Shown here one piece after another: positions 25,706 to 34,606 of a stretch of DNA of 44,833 nt (the stretch's first letter is position 1; the number at the start of each line of letters is the position of its first letter). Under the pieces are notes generated by a model. The model was not told the DNA's origin. It ran no database searches and saw only the letters and a program-made list of their open reading frames with translations. The position numbers and the translations under genes are program-made. Source of the stretch: Bacteriovoracaceae bacterium UBA6144 (lineage in GTDB: Bacteria > Bdellovibrionota > Bacteriovoracia > Bacteriovoracales > Bacteriovoracaceae); the NCBI GenBank assembly GCA_002435705.1, contig DIVA01000086.1:1-44833 (forward strand), given 5' to 3'.

Positions 25706-26961
25706 ACTCAGAACAACTTTTTGAAAAATCTAAAAAATATGTTCCCGGTGGTGTGCACTCCCCCGTGCGCTCCTTTAAGGGCCTACACACAACTCCTCGT
25801 TTTATCAATCGCGCTGATGGAGCGATGACGTGGGATGAAGATGGAAAAAACTACGTAGACTTCTGCATGAGTTTTGGACCGCTCATTCACGGACACAAAG
25901 ACCCAGATGTAAAAAAAGCCATTGAAGGCGCTCTGGAGCGCGGCTGGAGTTATGGGGCGTGCGAGAAATACTCTCTGGAGCTCGCCGAATATATGGTGGA
26001 TCGCCTCTGCTTCATTGATCAAGTCAGATTCATGAACTCCGGAACAGAAGCGGTCATGACTGCTGTTCGTCTCGCCCGCGGGATCACGGGCCGAGAGAAA
26101 ATTATTAAGTTTAACGGCTGCTACCACGGACATCTCGATGGCATGCTCATCAAGGCTGGGTCAGGTCTCGCGGGGACAGCAGATGCGAGTTCTAAAGGTG
26201 TCACGGCCAAACAAGCGGCTGATACTTTGATCGTTGAACTAGGTGATCTCGCGGCGATTGAAGATTGCTTTAAAGCTCACCCCGATCAAGTGGCAGCCAT
26301 TTTTATTGAACCACTTCCGGCCAACAATGGTCTTCTTGTTCAGGGCACAGAGTACCTGCAAGGACTTCGTCGCCTGTGTGATAAATACGGTGCCCTTTTG
26401 GTATTTGATGAAGTGATTTCAGGTTTTCGAGTTCACTTTGGTGGCATGGCCTGTTTGAGTGGTGTGATTCCAGATCTTGTGACCTACGGTAAAATCATCG
26501 GCGGTGGCATGCCTGTGGGTGCTGTGGCTGGAAAACGCGCGCACATGGAATTCCTCGCTCCCGTGGGGCCTGTGTATCAGGCGGGAACACTCTCTGGAAA
26601 TCCTGTGGCCATGGCCGCAGGACTGGCGAACATGAAAAAACTCACGCCTGACGCCTACAAGAGACTTGATCAGTATTCAGAAGAGATTGTGAAGCTTCTC
26701 TCTGAGTGGAGTGAGAGTCATGGTTTTGCCGACTACGGCATCCAACGTTTTGGCTCACTTTTTTGGGCGGCACCGACAAAAGAGAAACTCACCAACATCA
26801 CACAAATTCCCAGTAATTTGAATGAGCGCTTCTATGAACTCTTTAAAGTGTTCCTGAATAAAGGCATCTACCTTGCTCCCAATGCATGGGAAGTAGGCTT
26901 TGTTTCCCTCTCCCACGATGAAAAGATTTTAAAGGAACTTAGAAAACGCCTATGGGACTAA
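25702..26961 (+). CDS. hemL: Glutamate-1-semialdehyde 2,1-aminomutase
   Basis: PLP enzyme that converts glutamate-1-semialdehyde to 5-aminolevulinate. The PLP Lys is in VTYGKIIGGGMPVGAVAG (near residue 265). VPGGVHSPVRSFKG, FMNSGTEAVMTAVRLAR and YHGHLDGML are diagnostic. At 419 residues it is full length. The start overlaps the hemCD stop (ATGA); the end overlaps the next gene by 10 nt. Confidence 0.97.
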   Translation: MNSEQLFEKSKKYVPGGVHSPVRSFKGLHTTPRFINRADGAMTWDEDGKNYVDFCMSFGPLIHGHKDPDVKKAIEGALERGWSYGACEKYSLELAEYMVDRLCFIDQVRFMNSGTEAVMTAVRLARGITGREKIIKFNGCYHGHLDGMLIKAGSGLAGTADASSKGVTAKQAADTLIVELGDLAAIEDCFKAHPDQVAAIFIEPLPANNGLLVQGTEYLQGLRRLCDKYGALLVFDEVISGFRVHFGGMACLSGVIPDLVTYGKIIGGGMPVGAVAGKRAHMEFLAPVGPVYQAGTLSGNPVAMAAGLANMKKLTPDAYKRLDQYSEEIVKLLSEWSESHGFADYGIQRFGSLFWAAPTKEKLTNITQIPSNLNERFYELFKVFLNKGIYLAPNAWEVGFVSLSHDEKILKELRKRLWD

Positions 26962-27824
26962 TCCGTCACAGCCGCTGGTTCTACCTCATCGTTGCAAGCC
27001 TCACGCTCTTGGTGCTGGCCTTGGGTGTATGGTGGCTTTATCTTTTGACTGTACTCTCACGCATGATCGGCCCGACGAGTTCGGGGGTGATCAATATGGT
27101 GAAGTGGGAAGGCTCGACTTTCCTACTCTTAATTGTCGCAAGCTCCATGACCTTGATGTACCTCTATGCACGAGACTTAAAAAAAACTCGTGCCTTGCAA
27201 GCGCTCTTTGCCTCACTAACCCACGAACTTAAAACTCCTCTGGCCAGCATGCGTCTTCAGGCGGAGGTCATCCGCGATCTCATCGCTGATGAATCCCATG
27301 ACCACGCTCAGCTCACAAGTCTCACCACACGCTTGATTCAAGACACCACCAAGTTCGAGCACGAACTGGATAAGGGGCTACAACTTTCTCGAGTTGAAAA
27401 AGATGGAGAACTGACTCTCGTTCCCATTGATCTCACGCGCTTCGTGAAAAAGTTTATGACTCGCTCACAGCTGCCTATCGTGGTTGAAGGACAGGCCCTC
27501 GTCATGGCCGACGAGATGGCACTCACCATGATTTTGAGAAATTTGCTCGAGAACACTCAGCGCCACAACCCCCAGACGCAAAAAGTTCTCATCACTCTCG
27601 CTGCTGATCAACTCACCTACAATGACCACGGTGCCATCTTTAGGGGCAGCCGCCAGCGTTTAGGGCAGCTCTTCTACAAACATGATTCTAAAAAAGGCAC
27701 TGGTATTGGCCTCTATCTTATCACGCAACTCATGCGTGCCATGCGAGGTACACTTTCCTACTCTCCCGCAGGCCCCCTCGTATTCACTCTGCGTTTTCAA
27801 GCAGCCCCTGAGGAGATGACGTGA
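26952..27824 (+). CDS. Sensor histidine kinase inside the heme operon
   Basis: Two membrane helices (about residues 9-33 and 55-72) flank a short loop of about 20 residues, so there is almost no external sensor domain. The H box is SLTHELKTPLASMRLQ with phospho-acceptor His91. The N box is MILRNLLENTQRHNP and the G2 box GTGIGLYLI; the G1 box (YNDHGAIF) is degenerate. At 290 residues it is small. It overlaps hemL by 10 nt and the response regulator by 4 nt (GTGA), so it is certainly read with the heme genes. The signal is unknown; membrane or heme-pathway state is an inference from context. Confidence 0.93.
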   Translation: MGLIRHSRWFYLIVASLTLLVLALGVWWLYLLTVLSRMIGPTSSGVINMVKWEGSTFLLLIVASSMTLMYLYARDLKKTRALQALFASLTHELKTPLASMRLQAEVIRDLIADESHDHAQLTSLTTRLIQDTTKFEHELDKGLQLSRVEKDGELTLVPIDLTRFVKKFMTRSQLPIVVEGQALVMADEMALTMILRNLLENTQRHNPQTQKVLITLAADQLTYNDHGAIFRGSRQRLGQLFYKHDSKKGTGIGLYLITQLMRAMRGTLSYSPAGPLVFTLRFQAAPEEMT

Positions 27825-28513
27825 GCCAGCCAAAAGCAAATCTTCTGATTGTTGAAGACGAAGAGAATCTGGGTGCCACACTTAAAGATTACTTTAGGTC
27901 TAAGGGCTATCAGGTGGAATGGGCGAAAAGTGTTCAAGAAGCAAAAAATCTGCACTCTCAGCACACCGACCTCGCTCTCTTAGATATCAATCTTCCTGAT
28001 GGAAATGGATTGGAGTTGGCGCGAGAGCTTCGAAAAATGAATCGTGAGCTCACCTTTGTTTTTCTGTCGGCCATGAATGATCCTGCCCTTCGAGTCGAGG
28101 GTCTTGAGATCGGTGCCGAGGATTACATCACGAAGCCTTTCGAGCTCAAAGAACTCACCTTGAGATTTGAACGCATCTTCCAGTATAAGCGCCGTTCAAA
28201 AGCTGAACCGGAAGAAATGAAGTTCGGCAAACTCGTATTTTGGCCTCGCCGTTATGAAGTGCAAGACGCTCACGGAGCCATCACAAGTCTCGGGCAAAAG
28301 GAGACGGCCATTCTGCAGCAACTTCTCGCACGCAAGGGAGAGGTTGTTTCAAGAGAAGAGTTGATCGAGGACATCTGGGGCGAAGAAGCTTTTCCGACGA
28401 ATAGAACGATTGATAACTATATTGTAAAACTGAGAAAATGGACCGAGAGTGACCCACAATCACAACTCAAGATCACCTCCGTGCGGGGTGTGGGTTACCG
28501 TTTAGATTTTTAA
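27821..28513 (+). CDS. OmpR-family response regulator inside the heme operon
   Basis: Receiver domain (residues 4-118) with acidic pocket VEDEE, phospho-acceptor Asp55 (ALLDINLPDG) and Lys105 (YITKPFE). The C-terminal winged helix ends in the typical SVRGVGYRLDF. GTG start, overlapping the kinase stop and 7 nt after GAGGAG. It is the evident partner of the upstream kinase and may control the heme genes around it. Confidence 0.95.
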   Translation: MSQPKANLLIVEDEENLGATLKDYFRSKGYQVEWAKSVQEAKNLHSQHTDLALLDINLPDGNGLELARELRKMNRELTFVFLSAMNDPALRVEGLEIGAEDYITKPFELKELTLRFERIFQYKRRSKAEPEEMKFGKLVFWPRRYEVQDAHGAITSLGQKETAILQQLLARKGEVVSREELIEDIWGEEAFPTNRTIDNYIVKLRKWTESDPQSQLKITSVRGVGYRLDF

Positions 28514-28522
28514 AGGATGAGT

Positions 28523-29557
28523 ATGAATATTTTTGATCAGCGCCGCCAGACTAATGGAAAAACCCATGTCCCCGTGTGGTTCATGCGTCAAGCTGGGCGA
28601 TATCACAACCACTACCAGAACATAAAAAAGCAAAGCGACTTCATCACCATGTGCAAAGACCCAAAGCTGGCGTGTGAAGTCACTATGGGACCGATTGAAG
28701 ATTTTAAATTCGATGCGGCCATTCTCTTCTCAGATCTGCTTTTTCCTCTCGAGCACTTAGGAACTGGATTAAGATACGACCCAGGACCAAAGCTTGATTG
28801 GCATCTGGATACTGTTCAAAAGATTCAAGATCTCAAAGAACTTGCACCGGCCCGCGAATTTTTTGATTTCCAAAAACAGGCCTGCCTCCTTTTGAAAAAA
28901 GCTCTTCCCACGGACCGTACTCTGCTGGGATTTGTTGGAGGCCCTTTCACTCTCTACACTTATGTGACTGAAGGTCTGCATGACGGCAACCTCGTCTCAG
29001 CTAAACGTGGTCTTGTCGATGGACGCTGGGAAGGCTTTCTGCAAAAACTGATTCCTAATCTTGTGACCGAGATGCAGGTGCAGGCGGAAGGCGGCGCGGA
29101 TGCGGTCTGTCTATTTGATACCGCCGCGGGTGAACTCTCTCCTGGGGATTATGGCAAATATGTAGTGCCTGCGCTTAAAACAGTCATGGTTGAATTTAAA
29201 AAACTCTGTCCTCACACACGCATTACTTACTACTCTAAGCACACCCAACGCGCGCACTGGGAATATCTTCACGATCTCCCGATTGATACTCTGGGGATCG
29301 ATTGGAGATGTGATCTCGTGGAAGCACAAAAAATGTTCCCAAAACTTTTTGTGCAAGGAAACTTTGATCCGATCTGGCTGCATCTGCCACAGGACATTCT
29401 CCTCTCAAACCTTCGCGAATGGCACAAGGATCTCATGAAGCGCGGCCTCAATCCGGAAAAATGGATCTGCGGCTTGGGTCACGGTGTAACGATTCAAACC
29501 CCTGAAGACAATGTCCGCAAGGCTGTGGAGCTGGTGCATAGAGAGTTTACTTACTAA
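28523..29557 (+). CDS. hemE: Uroporphyrinogen decarboxylase
   Basis: Converts uroporphyrinogen III to coproporphyrinogen III. The signature VPVWFMRQAGRY lies near residue 20, and GFVGGPFTLYTYVTEG, VCLFDTAAGELSP and VQGNFDP also fit the family. The ATG at 28517 touches the AAAGGA ribosome site, so I prefer ATG 28523, 5 nt beyond it (344 residues). It follows the response regulator closely and ends 2 nt before the convergent ATPase gene. Confidence 0.96.
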   Translation: MNIFDQRRQTNGKTHVPVWFMRQAGRYHNHYQNIKKQSDFITMCKDPKLACEVTMGPIEDFKFDAAILFSDLLFPLEHLGTGLRYDPGPKLDWHLDTVQKIQDLKELAPAREFFDFQKQACLLLKKALPTDRTLLGFVGGPFTLYTYVTEGLHDGNLVSAKRGLVDGRWEGFLQKLIPNLVTEMQVQAEGGADAVCLFDTAAGELSPGDYGKYVVPALKTVMVEFKKLCPHTRITYYSKHTQRAHWEYLHDLPIDTLGIDWRCDLVEAQKMFPKLFVQGNFDPIWLHLPQDILLSNLREWHKDLMKRGLNPEKWICGLGHGVTIQTPEDNVRKAVELVHREFTY

Positions 29558-29559
29558 CT

Positions 29560-30591
29560 CTAGGTTCCTACGAAGAAATCTTTCGGTAGACCGATGTCGA
29601 TGAGCTTCTGCATGTTCTTCGGAACCATGCCTGTGAACTGGAGTCGATCCTCGCGGTAGACGCCCATGTCTTGCAAAAGAATCCGCTCGCCTTCCATGCC
29701 AGCGACCTCTGTGATCTGGCCCACAATGCGCTTTCCTTCGCGGGTGCGTTTAAGCTGGATGATGAAATCAATGGCCGAGCCGATCTGCTGGCGAATCGCT
29801 TTCACTGGTACGTCATGACCTGAAAGTAGATAGAGATTCTCGAGTCGATTGAGACACTCTCCTGGATTGTTCGAGTGCACGCTGGCCATGGAGCCGTCGT
29901 GGCCCGTGTTCATGGCCTGCAGGAGATCGAACACCTCTGCGCCACGAACCTCACCGATGATAATACGATCGGGTCGCATGCGCAGAGTATTTTTTACGAG
30001 GTCTCTCATCGCCAAAGCTGCGCCACCGGTGAAGCTTCCCGTGCGAGCTTCGAGCCGCACGACGTTTGGCAGAGTGAATTGCAGTTCACGCGTATCTTCA
30101 ATGGTGATCACGCGTTCGAGAGGATTGATCTCTTGCAAGAGGAGATTGAGGAAAGTGGTCTTTCCCACACCCGTGCCACCAGAGACGATGATGTTGAGCT
30201 TACCAGCGATGACGGCCCTTAAGAAATCCAGCCAGCGGGGATTGAGGCCAAAGATCGTAGGATTGTCGTTAAAGGTCTTGAGGGTCTTAAGATATTTTCT
30301 GATTGTGATCGCCGGTCCACCGTTGGCGTAGTCACGGCTAATGACATTGATACGACTACCGTCCGGGAGGTTGCCGTCCATAATGGGATGCTCAGGACCA
30401 AATTTTTTGGAGTTCTGCTTGGCCACTTCTTGCACGAAAGAATCCATGTCCTCGGGCAACACTTTCGCATTCAGTTTAACCAGTTCCCCTTGGTGCTCGA
30501 CGAAAATATTATCAAAGCGGTTGAGGATCACTTCCGTGATACCCTGCTTTTTAGCGATCTCATCTAAGAGTGCCCAAACTGTATTTGCCAT
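29560..30591 (-). CDS. CpaF/TadA-type secretion ATPase, orphan
   Basis: Member of the VirB11-like ATPases that power Tad pili and type II/IV machines. Walker A is SGGTGVGKTTFLN (near residue 138), the Asp box TIEDTRELQ, Walker B RPDRIIIGEVRG, and the His box NTGHDGSMASVHSNNPGE. At 343 residues it lacks the long N-terminal extension of many CpaF. No other Tad or type IV pilus gene lies nearby. The only neighbour in its unit is an unknown helical protein 2 nt upstream. Confidence 0.92.
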   Translation of the reverse strand: MANTVWALLDEIAKKQGITEVILNRFDNIFVEHQGELVKLNAKVLPEDMDSFVQEVAKQNSKKFGPEHPIMDGNLPDGSRINVISRDYANGGPAITIRKYLKTLKTFNDNPTIFGLNPRWLDFLRAVIAGKLNIIVSGGTGVGKTTFLNLLLQEINPLERVITIEDTRELQFTLPNVVRLEARTGSFTGGAALAMRDLVKNTLRMRPDRIIIGEVRGAEVFDLLQAMNTGHDGSMASVHSNNPGECLNRLENLYLLSGHDVPVKAIRQQIGSAIDFIIQLKRTREGKRIVGQITEVAGMEGERILLQDMGVYREDRLQFTGMVPKNMQKLIDIGLPKDFFVGT

Positions 30592-30593
30592 GA

Positions 30594-31274
30594 CTAGATC
30601 CTCTCAAAGAGAAATGGGTCGTCCTCGCGGATAGACGCACCATAAGATAAAAGGTTTGAGACAAGATGAAATTTTTGATCATCACTCAAGAGTGCATAGA
30701 GATTAGCCCAACTAGTCCCCTTACTGACGAGTTCTACCAGTTTATACTCACCCAAGAACTCACACAGATGCCACACCAAGAGTACCAACCAGTCGGCTTT
30801 ATCAGTGCGTGCTTTCGAGAGATTTAAAACTTTGTCGACACTGAAAGGGACTTTTGTGGCGGATACATCTGTGTCTTGATTAGACTCAAAAAGATTAAAA
30901 ATCTTGAGATAAAAGCCCATCATAAAAAGCCGAGAGTCACCGGCCAGAGTTTTATCACTGAAACGCTTCTCGAACTGCTTTATATCTTCTACCAGATCCA
31001 TGTCCGTTTTATCAGGAAACACGGAGTTGAGAATTTTAAAAATATAGACTGAAGACATGCGGTCACGAAAGTGATCCCAGCCCAGCGTGGTCGAAATTTT
31101 CTCGAGACCAATTTTATTTTCATCAAACTCTTGGAAGGCTTTTTCTAAAATCATTGAGAGCGCAGGATTGGCCCTGAGAGTGGCGATAATCTGGCTCGAC
31201 TTCTGCGCAGAGTTGGGCTCTTTAAGCAGAGTGAGAAATTCTTTTGGTAGCACGAGTGCCGGCAGATGAACCAT
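30594..31274 (-). CDS. Unknown helical protein upstream of the CpaF-like ATPase
   Basis: I do not recognise this 226-residue soluble protein. It is mostly helical with no signal peptide, membrane helix or Cys cluster. Its stop lies 2 nt before the ATPase start, so the two are co-translated and may interact. There is no clear ribosome site at the ATG. Confidence 0.75.
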   Translation of the reverse strand: MVHLPALVLPKEFLTLLKEPNSAQKSSQIIATLRANPALSMILEKAFQEFDENKIGLEKISTTLGWDHFRDRMSSVYIFKILNSVFPDKTDMDLVEDIKQFEKRFSDKTLAGDSRLFMMGFYLKIFNLFESNQDTDVSATKVPFSVDKVLNLSKARTDKADWLVLLVWHLCEFLGEYKLVELVSKGTSWANLYALLSDDQKFHLVSNLLSYGASIREDDPFLFERI

Positions 31275-31330
31275 TTAACAAACCATTTTAATCAAACTTT
31301 ATATTCCTCTCTAGGAGAGAGTCCGAAATC

Positions 31331-31390
31331 ATGATTAAATTAAACCATGAATCTTCCTATCTACCAACTTGTCCCTGTCAAAAACGCTGA
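31331..31390 (+). CDS. Possible 19-codon upstream ORF overlapping the 166-residue gene
   Basis: ATG 31331 lies 10 nt after AGGAGAG (31314-31320), which itself sits in a small CTCTC/GAGAG hairpin. The ORF (MIKLNHESSYLPTCPCQKR) runs over the start at 31347 in a different frame. It may be a coupling device or chance. Confidence 0.2.
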   Translation: MIKLNHESSYLPTCPCQKR

Positions 31391-31847
31391 TCTTTTCAGT
31401 GTGACTGAGCTTTTAAACGAGGACATCAATCTGAGAAGACCTGTCGCCTTTGTTTTGAACTCGCTTAATCTGGACGAACAACGGGAAGTCATCGGTGTGA
31501 TTGAAAACTGGTTTCATTCTCACCAAGCTTCATGGCGCTTTCCTTATCCTGTTTACATGGTCAGTGACCTGACAGAAGCCGTGGGCAACATCCCCGTGGT
31601 GAAAGATACAAAGAGTTTGCCTAAATTCTTTAACGTGAAAGACACGAAGGTGACGGTTAAAGAGTCACAGATTCTTGATCGCAATAAACTGATTCAACAG
31701 GAAATAAAAAACGCTGATCCACACCAAATGACTCGTGTGTTAGAAGACTACGGCATCAACCATAAAAAGATTTGGTATCTCGTGAACGAAGGCTTTTATT
31801 ACGAATACCTTCTTAATCGTCTCAAACAAAAGAAACCAAATGGATAA
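31347..31847 (+). CDS. Unknown 166-residue cytoplasmic protein
   Basis: No family recognised. It has an alpha/beta look (PVAFVLNSLNLDEQREVIGVIENWF) and a basic, helical C-terminus. The ATG has no ribosome site; an AGGAGAG 26 nt upstream instead serves a 19-codon ORF (31331-31390) in another frame. It overlaps the next gene by 8 nt and is divergent from the ATPase pair. Confidence 0.7.
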   Translation: MNLPIYQLVPVKNADLFSVTELLNEDINLRRPVAFVLNSLNLDEQREVIGVIENWFHSHQASWRFPYPVYMVSDLTEAVGNIPVVKDTKSLPKFFNVKDTKVTVKESQILDRNKLIQQEIKNADPHQMTRVLEDYGINHKKIWYLVNEGFYYEYLLNRLKQKKPNG

Positions 31848-32196
31848 GAAGAAGCTTCTCAACCCTCGCAACAGTGACGACCTTAAGGGTTTTGAGGACT
31901 TCATTGATGGCGTTACAGAAAACTCAACGCAGGAAAAGAATCCTAAAAGCGCAGGAGGAGAAGCGCTCTCTTTTATCCTAAACGATAACGAGCGCCTCAA
32001 AAAACTCTCTCAATTAGTAAGCGACCAGCTGCCCTTGGCCCGCAATCACTCGCAAGGCGAAAGAATCATCGAGCACCAGAGAAACCTCAACCGACAACTT
32101 AAGCATCAACTTTTTGCCATGCTCAATCCCCCCGACTCTACTCTGCAAAAGAGCCTGACTGAAGTGTGGGATCGCTTCTTTAACTCGCCTCAGTGA
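31840..32196 (+). CDS. Unknown 118-residue hydrophilic protein
   Basis: No family recognised. It is highly charged and helical (LIEHQRN-like Arg/Glu/Gln segments) with no signal or membrane helix. It overlaps the upstream gene by 8 nt, so the two belong together, and its 3' end overlaps the convergent gene by 7 nt. Confidence 0.7.
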   Translation: MDKKKLLNPRNSDDLKGFEDFIDGVTENSTQEKNPKSAGGEALSFILNDNERLKKLSQLVSDQLPLARNHSQGERIIEHQRNLNRQLKHQLFAMLNPPDSTLQKSLTEVWDRFFNSPQ

Positions 32197-33890
32197 CCCT
32201 GGCTCAGGATCAAGGGACCACCGACGTGCTTGAAGTCTTCGATCTGCATAGTCTCAATGTCATAGCCATTAAGATGCTCGACCAGCACTTGGCGCAGCCA
32301 AGAATCAAAACGTGGCACAAGACTCAGACCAAATTTTTCGGCAAAGCCTTTTAACAGGGGCGCTAGAGTCGGGTCTTCTTCGCCCTTCAAGAGCCATTCG
32401 CCATCTCTTTGCTGGAAAAAACGCTTATAAAACAGTTTCAACTCTTCAATCGTCACACCCATCTTCGGCTGGTCATTTTTATCAAAATGGCCCTGAGAAA
32501 AGTTAATAAGACTTGAGATCATGATCGTTTCAAAGTCAACCGAATCCAGGCTGTAGTTAAGGTAGAACTCGTCTTGCAAATCTTGTTTGTCGATGAGCCT
32601 CTGCATGATGACCCAGAATTTCTGAATGAAAGGCAGCGATGCGGAAAAAGTTTCAGACAACTCCAGCCAGCTCTTCCAAGTAGCAGTGTCCGTGATCTCA
32701 ACAGCTGGACTAGAGCCATCAATTTTAAGCTTGATGATTTCGTCCATGGAGTGATCCAGAAACTGATTCCACCAAGTGCCTAAGAAAAATTCACAAGACT
32801 CGTTATCAAAAGGAGTCTTTGTGATCGTGGATTTAAGTTTTCTCTTCTGGATCTCAAGGAGAGAATTCCCGACACGATAGAGATCAGTGAAGTCGAGTTT
32901 TTCAAAAGGATTTAGTCCCAGTTTTTCTTGAGCAAACTGAAAACCTAATTCTAGGCGCTGACGGGCCTTGTGACCTACCTTTGTCATCTTCACCGAGCCA
33001 CCCTTAAGCGCATCTTCGGCAACGATGCGAGCATTTACCAGTCGTAAAAAAGTAAACTGCAAGTAGTCTAAACGTTTCGTATCTGTAATCTGCTCAAGGG
33101 CTTCTTTAATGCTATCAAGACCATTGTGATAGGCCACCAGAGAGGATGCATGAAGCGCCTGATTCCTGAGCGCATCGTCCAGCTCGCCTGTCATCCCTTT
33201 GCGCTCTCTTAAGAAGGCTTCCACTTTCTCAAAGCTACTATGAATCGCTTCAAGTTCAACGGCATCATAGTAATCGAGAAAACCATAGTCTCTGAGACGC
33301 TCTTTCTTGCGTTGGTAACTATCCTCTTCCATCACGAGATAGGAATCAGACACCATCTTAAACAAGTGCGAGTAGGCGTACTCTACACCTTTTTCCGTAT
33401 ACAGATCTTTAACGAGTTGCTTGAGCTCTCGGACGTACTGAAAGTCCTCTGGGTACTCGATGAGAAGCAGATTATCTTCAGTCAGAAAGTAATTATCCGA
33501 CTCCGGATACTCAGGTTCCTCGGCGTCGAAAGTTTGAATCATGCATTGGTTCTTGATGGTGAGAAGAAAGTCTTCTGACTGGGCGTACTCATAGCGCACC
33601 TGTTCATCAGGACAAGAGCCGTAAACATCAATCCACCACAAGGCCGACTGGGGATCAAGTTCTTCTTTCTTCCAAATATCAATATCTAAAAGGGCCTGGC
33701 GCTGGTCTTGAGAGAGCTTAGGCAAGAGATGCGCCACTTGATCCTTAGAGCTTGAGCGCAGGGACATATACAAAGGCTGAATCGGGATCACGGCCAGACT
33801 TGTGCCTCGCTCGACCAGTTTTTCTATATCATCCAGTGAGCGATAAGATTGAGATTCTAAAATGAGCTGGTTAAGTATGTCTTTTTTCAT
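32190..33890 (-). CDS. Large helical protein, DUF6178-like
   Basis: A 566-residue acidic, helical protein. The pattern LSQDQRQALLDIDIWKKEELDPQSALWWIDV near residues 78-108 recalls the DUF6178 proteins common in Deltaproteobacteria, whose function is unknown. That match is from memory. There is no signal peptide, membrane helix or catalytic motif. It is transcribed alone, divergent from the HAD gene. Confidence 0.75.
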   Translation of the reverse strand: MKKDILNQLILESQSYRSLDDIEKLVERGTSLAVIPIQPLYMSLRSSSKDQVAHLLPKLSQDQRQALLDIDIWKKEELDPQSALWWIDVYGSCPDEQVRYEYAQSEDFLLTIKNQCMIQTFDAEEPEYPESDNYFLTEDNLLLIEYPEDFQYVRELKQLVKDLYTEKGVEYAYSHLFKMVSDSYLVMEEDSYQRKKERLRDYGFLDYYDAVELEAIHSSFEKVEAFLRERKGMTGELDDALRNQALHASSLVAYHNGLDSIKEALEQITDTKRLDYLQFTFLRLVNARIVAEDALKGGSVKMTKVGHKARQRLELGFQFAQEKLGLNPFEKLDFTDLYRVGNSLLEIQKRKLKSTITKTPFDNESCEFFLGTWWNQFLDHSMDEIIKLKIDGSSPAVEITDTATWKSWLELSETFSASLPFIQKFWVIMQRLIDKQDLQDEFYLNYSLDSVDFETIMISSLINFSQGHFDKNDQPKMGVTIEELKLFYKRFFQQRDGEWLLKGEEDPTLAPLLKGFAEKFGLSLVPRFDSWLRQVLVEHLNGYDIETMQIEDFKHVGGPLILSQGH

Positions 33891-33925
33891 GACTCTGATT
33901 TACATCAATATCCCCCGCGCTTCAA

Positions 33926-33954
33926 GTCGACTTCGGGTGATTTCTGTGCATAAT
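33926..33954 (+). promoter_or_regulatory. Candidate promoter of the HAD gene, leaderless layout
   Basis: CATAAT (33949-33954) ends 7 nt before the ATG at 33962. A poor -35 (GTCGAC) lies 17 nt upstream of it. There is no ribosome site. Confidence 0.35.
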
Positions 33955-33961
33955 CTCTCTC

Positions 33962-34603
33962 ATGGAAACTCTCTCTCAAGTCCCAAGTCTACAGAGTCTC
34001 AAAGACTCACACCCCGCACTACGCGCTGCGCTCTTCGATATGGATGGGACACTTTTTAATACCGAACCTCTGCATGCCCAGATATTTGAGGCCTTGGCCC
34101 AGAGTCTACATATTAAATTGCCTAATCTAGATGAGATTCACCATCAATTTAAGGGAATGACTGACTACCAAGTCTTAATGCATGCCCGCAGCTGGCCTGG
34201 TTTTCCCCAAGACATGAGTTTTGAAGAGTTTATCCAATTAAAAAATGAAAGGCTTCTGACTCTTATCGCTCAAAGTGATCACACCACTTGGAGCAAGCTG
34301 GCCGTGGAGAAACTGCTTCAGGAAATTAAGCATCATGAGTTTGCTTTGGGGTTAGTCACTTCGAGTGAGCGCGTGATCACTCATGCACTCCTAGAAAAAT
34401 CTGGGTACATCAAATATTTCGATCTCATCATCACTCTTCAAGACGTCAAAGACCCGAAGCCTCATCCTGGGCCTTATCTCAAGGCCATGCAGCAGTTAAA
34501 CTTAGGGCGATTGGAATGTGTGATTTTTGAAGACTCTCCCACCGGACTGAAAGCCGCCATAGAGAGTGGTTGTCGCAGCATTAAAGTTGAATGGTGGGAC
34601 TAG
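33962..34603 (+). CDS. HAD-superfamily phosphatase (phosphoglycolate phosphatase / beta-PGM-like)
   Basis: Motif I FDMDGTLFNTEPLH (near residue 25) carries the nucleophilic Asp. A helical cap follows. Motif II is LVTSSERV, motif III the Lys in DVKDPKPHPGP, and motif IV VIFEDSPTGLKAA. The cap type and 213-residue size fit the sugar-phosphate/phosphoglycolate group; the substrate cannot be told. It ends 3 nt before the convergent gene. Confidence 0.92.
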   Translation: METLSQVPSLQSLKDSHPALRAALFDMDGTLFNTEPLHAQIFEALAQSLHIKLPNLDEIHHQFKGMTDYQVLMHARSWPGFPQDMSFEEFIQLKNERLLTLIAQSDHTTWSKLAVEKLLQEIKHHEFALGLVTSSERVITHALLEKSGYIKYFDLIITLQDVKDPKPHPGPYLKAMQQLNLGRLECVIFEDSPTGLKAAIESGCRSIKVEWWD

Positions 34604-34606
34604 GCC

